Shown here: piece by piece, positions 55,022-62,683 of the stretch | How positions within the stretch are numbered: the stretch's first letter is position 1 | Layout of the letters: the number at the start of each line of letters is the position of its first letter | Origin: an uncultured Aquimarina sp. | GTDB taxonomy: Bacteria; Bacteroidota; Bacteroidia; Flavobacteriales; Flavobacteriaceae | Direction of reading: 5' to 3' | DNA length: 64,000 nucleotides | NCBI GenBank assembly: GCA_937958985.1 | Contig: CALGLV010000014.1 | Span: 21,933-85,932, forward strand | Program-made: the position numbers and the translations under genes | Notes under the pieces: model-generated | Database searches by the model: none | Seen by the model: the letters and a program-made list of their open reading frames with translations, nothing else | What the model was told of the DNA's origin: nothing

Positions 55022-57418
55022 ATGAAAAGAACAATTAACAAAATTGCCGTCATTGGTTCTGGAATTATGGGCTCTGGAATTGCTTGTCATTTTGCGAATA
55101 TCGGAGTCGAAGTATTGCTTTTGGACATTGTTCCAAGAGAACTTAACGATAAAGAAAAAGCAAAAGGATTTACTTTGGATGATAAAATTGTCCGAAATCG
55201 CCTAGTTAACGATGCCCTTACAGCATCCTTAAAGTCGAAACCCTCACCCATATATCACCAAAGTTTTGCGAGTAGAATTACCACAGGTAACCTAGACGAT
55301 GATATAGCAAAAGTTGCCGATGTTGATTGGATTATTGAAGTTGTAGTAGAGCGCTTGGATATTAAAAAATCAGTTTTTGAAAAACTAGATGCACATCGTA
55401 AAAAAGGTACGCTTATCACCAGTAACACTTCTGGTATTCCTATTAAATTTATGAGCGAAGGTCGTAGCGAAGATTTTCAAAAACACTTCTGCGGTACCCA
55501 CTTTTTTAACCCTGCGCGATATTTAAAACTTTTTGAAATTATCCCTGGTCCGAAAACAGATGAAACCGTTTTAAATTTTTTAAACGGCTATGGTGATAAA
55601 TTTTTAGGAAAAACCTCTGTTGTCGCTAAAGATACTCCTGCATTTATTGGAAATAGAATTGGAATTTTCAGTATCCAAAGTCTTTTTCATGCAGTTAAAG
55701 ATTTAGGTCTTTCAATAGAAGAAGTAGACAAACTTACTGGTCCCGTAATTGGGCGACCAAAATCGGCTACTTTTAGAACGGTTGATGTAGTGGGTTTAGA
55801 TACTTTAGTACATGTTGCTAACGGAATTTCTGAAAACTGTCCTAAAGACGAACGTCACGAATTATTTGCTTTACCTAGTTTCATCAATACCATGATGGAA
55901 AACAAATGGCTAGGTAGCAAAACAGGACAAGGATTTTATAAAAAAACAAAAAATGCCGAAGGAAAAACAGAAATTCTTTCTTTAGATTTAGATACACTTG
56001 AATATAGAGGTAAAAAAAGAGCCTCCTTCCCTACGCTGGAAATGACCAAGACTATCGATAAAGTTGTGGATCGTTTTAAAGTTTTAGTAGCTGGAAAAGA
56101 CAAAGCGGGGGAATTTTACCGTAAAAGTTTTGCTGCTTTATTTTCATACGTTTCTTTTCGTATTCCTGAAATTACCGATGAGCTATATAAAATTGATGAT
56201 GCCATGAAAGCTGGTTTTGGCTGGGAACATGGTCCTTTTCAAATTTGGGACGCTGTAGGCATTAAAAAAGGTATTGAGTTTATTGAAGCTGAAGGTTTAA
56301 AAGTCGCCGATTGGGTAACCAATATGGCTTCCGATAGTTTTTATACTATTAAAGAAGGTGCTACTTATTTTTATGATATCCCTTCAAAAGCACAAACTAA
56401 AAAACCTGGTCAAGATGCTTTTATTATTTTAGATAATATCCGAAAATCGAACGAAGTTTACAAAAACAGCGGTGTTGTTGTTGAAGATTTGGGTGATGGC
56501 ATTTTAAATGTTGAGTTTCAATCTAAAATGAATACTATAGGCGGCGATGTACTCGCTGGACTAAACAAGGCTATTGATTTAGCAGAAAAAGACTTCCAAG
56601 GATTAGTTGTTGGAAACCAAGCTGCTAATTTTTCTGTGGGTGCAAACATCGGAATGATTTTTATGATGGCTGTAGAACAGGAATATGACGAGCTTAATAT
56701 GGCTATTAAATATTTCCAAGATACGATGATGCGTATGCGCTATTCTTCTATCCCAACAATTTCAGCACCTCATGGTATGACACTTGGTGGAGGTTGCGAA
56801 CTTTCACTTCATGCAGATAAAATTGTTGCTGCTGCAGAAACCTATATTGGTTTGGTCGAGTTTGGAGTTGGAGTTATTCCTGGTGGTGGTGGCTCTAAGG
56901 AAATGGCATTACGTGCTAGTGACTTATTCTCTAAAGGAGATGTAGAACTTAATGTATTACAAGAGCATTTCTTAACCATAGGTATGGCTAAAGTTTCTAC
57001 TTCGGCTTACGAAGCTTACGACACGAATATCCTACAAAAAGGAAAAGATATTGTTGTAGTTAATAAAGACCGTCAAATTGGTATTGCTAAATCTTACGCA
57101 AAGCTTATGGCTGAACAAGGCTATACGCAAGTTCCAAAAAGACAAGATGTAAAGGTATTAGGAAAACAAGCTCTCGGTATGTTTTTAGTAGGTACCGACT
57201 CTATGCAAGCAAGTAAATACATAAGCGAACACGATCAAAAAATAGCTAATAAATTAGCCTACGTTATGGCTGGTGGCGATTTATCAGAACCTACGTTAGT
57301 TAGTGAGCAATACTTATTAGACCTCGAAAGAGAAGCCTTTTTAAGTTTATGTACCGAACGTAAATCACTAGAGCGTATTGAACATATGTTGAAAAGAGGG
57401 AAACCTTTGAGAAACTAG
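55022..57418 (+). CDS. fadN: 3-hydroxyacyl-CoA dehydrogenase/enoyl-CoA hydratase (FadN type)
   Basis: A 798-residue bifunctional beta-oxidation enzyme. Its N-terminal NAD-binding Rossmann domain is IAVIGSGIMGSGIACHFA at 8-25 and its catalytic dehydrogenase motif is GTHFFNPARYLKLFEII. Its C-terminal hydratase domain has APHGMTLGGGCELSLHADK and FGVGVIPGGGGSKEMAL. The dehydrogenase-first order is that of FadN, not FadB, and the operon order fadN-fadA-fadE is the one known from Bacillus. The ORF opens 6 bases earlier at a TTG, and I use the ATG at 55022. Confidence 0.93.
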   Translation: MKRTINKIAVIGSGIMGSGIACHFANIGVEVLLLDIVPRELNDKEKAKGFTLDDKIVRNRLVNDALTASLKSKPSPIYHQSFASRITTGNLDDDIAKVADVDWIIEVVVERLDIKKSVFEKLDAHRKKGTLITSNTSGIPIKFMSEGRSEDFQKHFCGTHFFNPARYLKLFEIIPGPKTDETVLNFLNGYGDKFLGKTSVVAKDTPAFIGNRIGIFSIQSLFHAVKDLGLSIEEVDKLTGPVIGRPKSATFRTVDVVGLDTLVHVANGISENCPKDERHELFALPSFINTMMENKWLGSKTGQGFYKKTKNAEGKTEILSLDLDTLEYRGKKRASFPTLEMTKTIDKVVDRFKVLVAGKDKAGEFYRKSFAALFSYVSFRIPEITDELYKIDDAMKAGFGWEHGPFQIWDAVGIKKGIEFIEAEGLKVADWVTNMASDSFYTIKEGATYFYDIPSKAQTKKPGQDAFIILDNIRKSNEVYKNSGVVVEDLGDGILNVEFQSKMNTIGGDVLAGLNKAIDLAEKDFQGLVVGNQAANFSVGANIGMIFMMAVEQEYDELNMAIKYFQDTMMRMRYSSIPTISAPHGMTLGGGCELSLHADKIVAAAETYIGLVEFGVGVIPGGGGSKEMALRASDLFSKGDVELNVLQEHFLTIGMAKVSTSAYEAYDTNILQKGKDIVVVNKDRQIGIAKSYAKLMAEQGYTQVPKRQDVKVLGKQALGMFLVGTDSMQASKYISEHDQKIANKLAYVMAGGDLSEPTLVSEQYLLDLEREAFLSLCTERKSLERIEHMLKRGKPLRN

Positions 57419-57424
57419 TATCTC

Positions 57425-57455
57425 AGATATAAGACTTTAGACAAAAGATATTAGA
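57425..57455 (+). repeat. Left arm of imperfect inverted repeat enclosing the first four-helix-bundle gene
   Basis: Thirty-one bases starting AGATATAAGA and ending AGATATTAGA. It matches the reverse complement of 57817-57847 at 24 of 31 positions by my count. It begins 6 bases after the fadN stop and ends 4 bases before the next ATG. Confidence 0.75.
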
Positions 57456-57459
57456 TCAA

Positions 57460-57816
57460 ATGCATGACTTTAAAAAATTAGTTATTTGGCAAAAAGCTAT
57501 GAAAATAGTAAAGAGTATTTACTTAATTACTCGTGATTTTCCAAGTGAAGAAAAATTTGGATTAATTAGTCAAATTAGAAGATCTGCAGTTTCTATTCCG
57601 TCTAATATCTCTGAAGGAGCAGGAAGAAATACTAATGGAGAGTTCAAAAACTTTTTAGGTATTGCAAATGGTTCGTTAAATGAATTGATAACTCAACTCA
57701 TTTTGTCTAAAGAATTAGAATTGGTTGAAGATGAAAAAATTCAACCTATAATTAAAGATTTAATTGAAGTTCAGAAAATTAATTATTCATTGATTAGAAA
57801 ATTTTCAAAAGAATAG
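57460..57816 (+). CDS. Four-helix-bundle protein of the S23/23S rRNA intervening-sequence family, copy 1
   Basis: A 118-residue protein with the family pattern KLVIWQKAMKIVKSIY (helix 1), FPSEEKFGLISQIRRSAVSI followed by PSNISEGAGRN (conserved turn), and FKNFLGIANGSLNELITQL (helix 3). Relatives are encoded inside 23S rRNA intervening sequences, and the fold is shared with the diversity-element protein Avd. The biochemical function is unknown. It is sandwiched between the arms of an inverted repeat, between fadN and fadA, with nothing linking it to fatty-acid oxidation. The stop codon abuts the right arm directly. Confidence 0.88.
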   Translation: MHDFKKLVIWQKAMKIVKSIYLITRDFPSEEKFGLISQIRRSAVSIPSNISEGAGRNTNGEFKNFLGIANGSLNELITQLILSKELELVEDEKIQPIIKDLIEVQKINYSLIRKFSKE

Positions 57817-57847
57817 TCTAACATCTTACTTCTAAAATCTAACATCT
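57817..57847 (+). repeat. Right arm of the inverted repeat enclosing four-helix-bundle copy 1
   Basis: Thirty-one bases made of TCTAACATCT, an 11-base spacer, and TCTAACATCT again. It starts on the base after the ORF stop and ends 8 bases before the fadA ATG. Confidence 0.75.
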
Positions 57848-57855
57848 ATAAAATT

Positions 57856-59046
57856 ATGAAACAAGCATATATAGTAAAAGCATATAGAACAGCGGTGGGA
57901 AAAGCTCCTAAAGGAGTATTCCGCTTTAAAAGAAGTGATGAATTGGCTGCTGAAACCATTCAACACATGATGAAAGAATTACCGCAACTCGATAAAAAGC
58001 GAATTGATGATGTAATTGTAGGAAATGCCATGCCCGAAGGATCGCAGGGTTTAAACATGGCTCGTTTAATTTCACTTATGGGGTTAGATATTGTTGATGT
58101 TCCTGGGGTAACCGTAAATAGATTTTGCTCTTCTGGGATTGAAACTATTGGTATTGCTGCTGCAAAAATACAAGCTGGTATGGCCGAATGTATTATTGCT
58201 GGTGGTGCTGAAAGCATGAGTTCAGTTCCTATGACGGGTAACAAACCTGAATTGAACTACGACATTGCACACTCTGGCCATGAAGACTATTACTGGGGAA
58301 TGGGAAATACTGCCGAGGCTGTTGCCAATCAATTTAAAGTTTCAAGAGAGGATCAAGATGAGTTTGCTTTCAATTCGCACATGAAAGCTTTGAAGGCTCA
58401 GGCTGAAAATCGTTTTCAAGATCAAATTGTACCTATTGATGTGGAGCAAGTTTACATCGACGCTAATGGAAAAAAAGCAACTCGAAAATATACCGTAACG
58501 AAGGATGAAGGTCCTCGTGCAGGAACAAGCAAAGAAGCTTTAGCTAAACTACGTGCGGTTTTCGCTCAAGGCGGAAGTGTTACTGCGGGTAATTCCTCAC
58601 AAATGAGTGATGGTGCTGCCTTTGTAATGGTAATGAGCGAGGATATGGTTAAGGAATTAAATCTTGAACCTATTGCAAGACTTGTAAATTATGCCGCAGC
58701 TGGTGTTGAACCTAGAATTATGGGTATTGGTCCTGTAAAAGCTATTCCGAAGGCCTTAAAACAAGCGGGGTTGAAACAAAGTGATTTATCGTTAATCGAA
58801 TTAAACGAAGCCTTTGCTTCTCAATCATTAGCCGTAATACGTGAGTTAGGCTTAAATCAAGATATCGTAAATGTTAACGGTGGTGCAATTGCCCTTGGTC
58901 ACCCCTTAGGATGTACAGGAGCTAAATTATCCGTGCAATTATTCGACGAGATGCGAAAACAAAACATGCAAGGAAAATATGGAGCTGTAACTATGTGCGT
59001 AGGAACAGGTCAAGGGGCTTGTGGCGTTTTTGAGTTTCTTTCGTAA
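57856..59046 (+). CDS. fadA: Acetyl-CoA C-acyltransferase (3-ketoacyl-CoA thiolase)
   Basis: It cleaves 3-ketoacyl-CoA to acetyl-CoA and a shortened acyl-CoA. The 396-residue thiolase has the nucleophilic cysteine Cys91 in NRFCSSGIETIG, the NEAFASQSLAV block, the catalytic His in NGGAIALGHPLGCTGA and the second Cys in CVGTGQGACGVF. It lies between fadN and fadE, with a four-helix-bundle cassette on each side. Confidence 0.95.
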   Translation: MKQAYIVKAYRTAVGKAPKGVFRFKRSDELAAETIQHMMKELPQLDKKRIDDVIVGNAMPEGSQGLNMARLISLMGLDIVDVPGVTVNRFCSSGIETIGIAAAKIQAGMAECIIAGGAESMSSVPMTGNKPELNYDIAHSGHEDYYWGMGNTAEAVANQFKVSREDQDEFAFNSHMKALKAQAENRFQDQIVPIDVEQVYIDANGKKATRKYTVTKDEGPRAGTSKEALAKLRAVFAQGGSVTAGNSSQMSDGAAFVMVMSEDMVKELNLEPIARLVNYAAAGVEPRIMGIGPVKAIPKALKQAGLKQSDLSLIELNEAFASQSLAVIRELGLNQDIVNVNGGAIALGHPLGCTGAKLSVQLFDEMRKQNMQGKYGAVTMCVGTGQGACGVFEFLS

Positions 59047-59054
59047 AAGTAAAC

Positions 59055-59087
59055 TAAGAAAATAGAGAGGAGAAAAAAGACTTTTAC
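59055..59087 (+). repeat. Left arm of imperfect inverted repeat enclosing the second four-helix-bundle gene
   Basis: A purine-rich stretch starting TAAGAAAATAGAGAGGAG. It pairs with the pyrimidine-rich stretch at 59449-59481 with a few mismatches, G-U pairs and small gaps. It begins 8 bases after the fadA stop. Confidence 0.6.
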
Positions 59088-59088
59088 T

Positions 59089-59451
59089 ATGAGTTTTAAA
59101 AGGCATAATTATAAAAGTTTAAAAATATGGCAGATAGCTCTGGAAATTGCTAATCAAATTTCTGATTTAGTTTCAACATTTCCGAAGTTTGAACGTTATG
59201 ATTTAGCTTCCCAAATGAGTCGTTGTTCTATTTCAATGCCTTCAAATATAGCGGAAGGTTCTTCTAGAACTAATAAATCTTTTAGTCATTTTTTAGATAT
59301 AGCCCTAGGGTCTTCTTTTGAATTAGGAACTCAACTATTAATAGCTAATCATAGGAATTATATTAAAGACGAATTATTAAATGAACTTGAGAATAAAATA
59401 AAAGAATTTCAGAAAATGACGATGAGTTTTCAAAACAACTTAAAATCGTAA
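59089..59451 (+). CDS. Four-helix-bundle protein of the S23/23S rRNA intervening-sequence family, copy 2
   Basis: A 120-residue protein of the same family as the gene at 57460: KSLKIWQIALEIANQI, then YDLASQMSRCSISMPSNIAEGSSR and FSHFLDIALGSSFELGTQL. Conserved SQ, R-S-S and PSNI-EG positions are shared, but overall identity to copy 1 is low, so the two are not a recent duplication. It lies between fadA and fadE inside its own inverted repeat. Function is unknown. Confidence 0.88.
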   Translation: MSFKRHNYKSLKIWQIALEIANQISDLVSTFPKFERYDLASQMSRCSISMPSNIAEGSSRTNKSFSHFLDIALGSSFELGTQLLIANHRNYIKDELLNELENKIKEFQKMTMSFQNNLKS

Positions 59452-59481
59452 ATCTTTTCTCTCTTTTCTTTTTTTCTCTTA
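59449..59481 (+). repeat. Right arm of the inverted repeat enclosing four-helix-bundle copy 2
   Basis: A pyrimidine-rich stretch from TAAATCTTTTCTCTC to TTCTCTTA. It overlaps the stop codon of the enclosed ORF and ends 15 bases before the fadE ATG. Confidence 0.6.
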
Positions 59482-59496
59482 TCAAAAAATATAAAC

Positions 59497-61305
59497 ATGA
59501 ATACAGAAGCAACAAATAAAGACATATTAAGAGGAGGACAATTCCTTGTAAAAGAAACTAGCTGCGAAGATATATTTACTCCTGAAGATTTTTCGGAAGA
59601 GCAAAATATGATGAAGGAAGCAGTGCAAGAATTTGTAGATCGTGAAATTTGGCCTCACAAAGAGCGTTTCGAGAAAAAAGATTATGCACTTACCGAAGAG
59701 GTAATGCGTAAAGCAGGAGAACTTGGATTTTTAGGAGTTGCTGTTCCTGAAAAATTTGACGGACTAGGAATGGGATTTGTTTCTACTATGCTGGTCTGCG
59801 ATTATATTTCTGGTGCTACAGGTTCCGTAGCAACTGCCTTTGGAGCGCATACTGGTATTGGAACCATGCCTATAACACTATATGGAACCGAAGAACAACG
59901 TCAAAAATACGTTCCTAAATTAGCAACCGGCGAATGGTTTGGCGCTTATTGTTTAACTGAACCTGGTGCAGGCTCGGATGCTAATAGTGGAAAAACTAAA
60001 GCTGTGTTGAGCGAAGATGGGAAAACGTACAGTATTTCTGGTCAAAAAATGTGGATTTCAAATGCTGGTTTTTGTAATGTAATGATCGTTTTTGCTCGTA
60101 TTGAAGACGACAAAAATATTACAGGTTTTATTGTTGAAAATGATCCTAGCAATGGAATCACCATGGGTGATGAGGAACATAAACTAGGAATCCACTCCTC
60201 CTCTACCCGACAAGTATTTTTTAGCGATACAATTGTACCTGCTGAAAATATGTTAGCTGGTCGTGGTGAAGGTTTCAAAATTGCCATGAATGCACTTAAC
60301 GTTGGTCGTATTAAATTAGCCGCTGCTTGTTTAGATGCACAACGTAGAGTAATTAACAGTGCGGTAGGCTATGCTGCAGAGCGTATTCAATTTAAAACCC
60401 CTATTATTGAATTTGGTGCTATTCGCAAAAAAATTGCTGAAATGGCGACTAATTGCTACGCTGGCGAATCTGCTTCGTACCGTGCAGCAAAAAATATTGA
60501 AGACCGTATCTCTATCCGTATGTCGGAAGGTAATACGCATCAAGAAGCGGAATTAAAAGGTGTAGAGGAATACGCTATCGAATGTTCTATATTAAAAGTT
60601 GCCGTTTCCGAACATGTACAAAGTTGTGCTGATGAAGGAATACAAATTTATGGTGGTATGGGATTCTCTGCCGATACCCCTATGGAATCGGCATGGAGAG
60701 ATGCTCGTATTTCTCGTATTTATGAAGGAACCAACGAAATCAACCGTATGCTTTCTGTTGGTATGCTCGTTAAAAAAGCAATGAAAGGGCATGTAGATTT
60801 ATTAGGCCCTGCAATGGCTGTTGCCGATGAATTAACAGGAATTCCTTCTTTTGATACTCCTGATTACTCAGCACCATTATCCGAAGAAAAAGCGATCTTA
60901 AAAAACCTCAAAAAAGTATTTTTAATGGTTGCTGGTAGTGCGGTTCAAAAATTTGGACCACAATTGGAAGAGCATCAACAATTATTAATTGCTGCGAGTG
61001 ATATTTTAATTCAAATCTATATGGTAGAATCTACCATATTACGTACCGAAAAGAACATCAAACGTACAAGTGTTGAAGCGCAAAAAACAGCAATTGCTAT
61101 GACGCAATTGTACTTATTTAATGCTATTGAAGACATTACCTCTAAAGCCAAAGAAGCTATCGTTAGTTTTGCAGAAGGTGACGAACAGCGTATGATGCTT
61201 ATGGGACTTAAACGTTTCACTAAATATCAAAACATTCCAAACATAGTTGGGCTTAGAAATAGTATTGCCGATAAAATAACCGCGGAAAAGAAATATACTT
61301 TTTAG
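59497..61305 (+). CDS. fadE: Acyl-CoA dehydrogenase (FadE type)
   Basis: A 602-residue FAD enzyme for the first oxidation step of beta-oxidation. It shows the long bacterial FadE form: an N-terminal helical domain, then the beta-domain motifs YCLTEPGAGSDANSGKTKA and KMWISNAGFCNVMIVFA. The C-terminal helical part has IQIYGGMGFSADTPMESAWRDARISRIYEGTNEI with the catalytic glutamate of the YEG motif. An extra C-terminal helical domain of about 150 residues follows, as in Bacillus FadE. It is the last gene of the operon, ending at a strong terminator. Confidence 0.94.
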   Translation: MNTEATNKDILRGGQFLVKETSCEDIFTPEDFSEEQNMMKEAVQEFVDREIWPHKERFEKKDYALTEEVMRKAGELGFLGVAVPEKFDGLGMGFVSTMLVCDYISGATGSVATAFGAHTGIGTMPITLYGTEEQRQKYVPKLATGEWFGAYCLTEPGAGSDANSGKTKAVLSEDGKTYSISGQKMWISNAGFCNVMIVFARIEDDKNITGFIVENDPSNGITMGDEEHKLGIHSSSTRQVFFSDTIVPAENMLAGRGEGFKIAMNALNVGRIKLAAACLDAQRRVINSAVGYAAERIQFKTPIIEFGAIRKKIAEMATNCYAGESASYRAAKNIEDRISIRMSEGNTHQEAELKGVEEYAIECSILKVAVSEHVQSCADEGIQIYGGMGFSADTPMESAWRDARISRIYEGTNEINRMLSVGMLVKKAMKGHVDLLGPAMAVADELTGIPSFDTPDYSAPLSEEKAILKNLKKVFLMVAGSAVQKFGPQLEEHQQLLIAASDILIQIYMVESTILRTEKNIKRTSVEAQKTAIAMTQLYLFNAIEDITSKAKEAIVSFAEGDEQRMMLMGLKRFTKYQNIPNIVGLRNSIADKITAEKKYTF

Positions 61306-61332
61306 CCGTTATTTATATTTAGTTTTGAATTT

Positions 61333-61362
61333 AAACGAGCAAGCAAAAAAGCTTGCTCGTTT
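61333..61362 (+). terminator. Terminator of the fad operon
   Basis: AAACGAGCAAGC (61333-61344) pairs with GCTTGCTCGTTT (61351-61362) around an A6 loop, followed by a T-rich tail. Confidence 0.87.
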
Positions 61363-61420
61363 TTCTTTTTCAAACATAAATTGTACTCCTTAAAAAAAGT
61401 AACACTAAACTTATAATTCT

Positions 61421-61428
61421 TAATTTTG
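61421..61428 (+). promoter_or_regulatory. -7 element (TAATTTTG) directly before lipB
   Basis: Exact TAnnTTTG match ending 6 bases before the lipB ATG at 61435, implying a leaderless or nearly leaderless transcript. Confidence 0.5.
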
Positions 61429-61434
61429 CTTTTA

Positions 61435-62139
61435 ATGAACAAAAAAGTAATTTTTCAGAACTTAGGGCTTTTAGACTATAAAGAAGCCTGGGATTACCAG
61501 GATGAAGTCTTTAAAAACACCATTGCTCTTAAATTAAAAAAGACTCGTGAAGACGCCTCTATTAAAACTCCAAATCATTTACTTTTTGTAGAACATCCAC
61601 ATGTATTTACTTTAGGTAAAAGTGGAGATATGAGTCATTTATTAACTTCTGAAAAAGAGCTCAATAAAAAAGGGGTTACTTTTTATAAAATTAATCGCGG
61701 TGGTGATATTACCTATCATGGACCAGGACAAATAGTAGGTTACCCTATTTTAGATTTAGACAATTTTTTTACAGATATACATAAATACCTTCGCTTTTTA
61801 GAAGAAATGGTAATTTTAACCCTTGCCGAATACGGACTTACAGCTACTCGTAGCGAAGGAGAAACAGGGGTTTGGCTAGATGTAAATACGCCTTTTGCTC
61901 GTAAAATTTGCGCTATGGGTGTTCGCGCTAGTCGTTGGGTAACTATGCATGGATTTGCCTTCAATATAAATACCGATTTGGGATATTTTGATCATATTAT
62001 CCCTTGCGGAATCAAAGGAAAAGGAGTCACCTCTTTAGAAGCCGAACTAGGCAAGAAAATCCCTTTAGAAGAAGTACACGAAAAGTTGTTGAGACATTTT
62101 GAAGCTTTGTTTGAGGTGGAGTTTATTCGTGAATACTAA
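61435..62139 (+). CDS. lipB: Octanoyltransferase LipB
   Basis: It transfers octanoyl from acyl-carrier protein to lipoyl domains, the first step of lipoate assembly on 2-oxoacid dehydrogenases. The 234-residue protein has RGGDITYHGPGQIVGYPI, the catalytic Lys157 in RKICAMGVRASRW and Cys191 in IIPCGIKGKGVTSLEAEL. The frame opens 9 bases earlier at a TTG that is part of the -7 box, so the ATG is taken as start. It provides the cofactor needed by the E1-linked complex at 52 kb. Confidence 0.95.
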   Translation: MNKKVIFQNLGLLDYKEAWDYQDEVFKNTIALKLKKTREDASIKTPNHLLFVEHPHVFTLGKSGDMSHLLTSEKELNKKGVTFYKINRGGDITYHGPGQIVGYPILDLDNFFTDIHKYLRFLEEMVILTLAEYGLTATRSEGETGVWLDVNTPFARKICAMGVRASRWVTMHGFAFNINTDLGYFDHIIPCGIKGKGVTSLEAELGKKIPLEEVHEKLLRHFEALFEVEFIREY

Positions 62140-62219
62140 ATTTATTTTATTGTCCCTCTTCTATTAATACCCTCTTAAATAAAACATTTCTATTTTCAAG
62201 AATTAAAAAAAGATTATTG

Positions 62220-62256
62220 AATTAATCAAATGCAACAATGTTGCATTTGATTAATT
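62220..62256. promoter_or_regulatory. 37-bp palindrome with 7-1-7 core (candidate Fur/Zur-family operator)
   Basis: Eighteen bases, one central A at 62238, then the exact reverse complement. The core TGCAACA-A-TGTTGCA has the 7-1-7 layout typical of Fur-family boxes. A second, looser repeat (TATTGC, 9 bases, GCAATA) follows near 62267-62287. It lies 40 bases before the merC remnant and folE, genes of metal-related families. The regulator is not identified in the window. Confidence 0.55.
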
Positions 62257-62296
62257 TTAAATGTACTATTGCAACTTATTAGCAATACTTTTTTTA

Positions 62297-62680
62297 ATGA
62301 ATATTATAATTAACAAATCCGATTACTTAGGAATGTTAGTAAGCACCCTTGTTTAATACACTGCTTAGCGACTCCTTTTTTATTAGCACTTACCCATTCA
62401 ATTCCGTAAACTATCTGTTATTTGGGGTTATGTTGATGTAGTTTTCCTTTGCTTTTCAGCTTTAGCTATATACCGTTCGAGCAAAGCGATTAGCAAACAA
62501 TGGGTTAAAATACTATTATGGAGTATCTTATTATTTATTTTGTTGAATGAAAAAATACATTGGTTCGCAATCCCAGAAATTGCCATATATATTCCAACCT
62601 TAAACTTACTGTTTCTACATTTTTATAGCAGTAACTATTGCCAATGTAGTAATACTAAATGTTGCGCTTCAAAACTATAA
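62297..62680 (+). pseudogene. MerC-family membrane protein, frameshifted remnant
   Basis: The ATG at 62297 opens MNIIINKSDYLGMLVSTLV and hits a stop at 62354. The next frame then continues CLIHCLATPFLLALTHSIP (from 62350), the expected MerC cysteine helix. It stops, and the original frame resumes at about 62425 with WGYVDVVFLCFSALAIYRS through ILLNEKIHWFAIPEIAIYIP to YCQCSNTKCCASKL. The first and last parts are in the same frame and the middle is shifted, so at least two compensating indels broke the gene. MerC proteins are small transmembrane metal-binding proteins. The remnant ends 3 bases before folE. Confidence 0.85.
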
Positions 62681-62683
62681 TCA

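Noticed and set aside
57425..57847. Cassette 1 as a normal insertion sequence or a CRISPR-like array
   Set aside because: There is no transposase, no target-site duplication that I can see, and only two repeat arms.
57460..59451. The two four-helix-bundle genes as a recent tandem duplication
   Set aside because: The proteins share only the family-conserved positions and the flanking arms differ, so they are separate insertions or a very old duplication.
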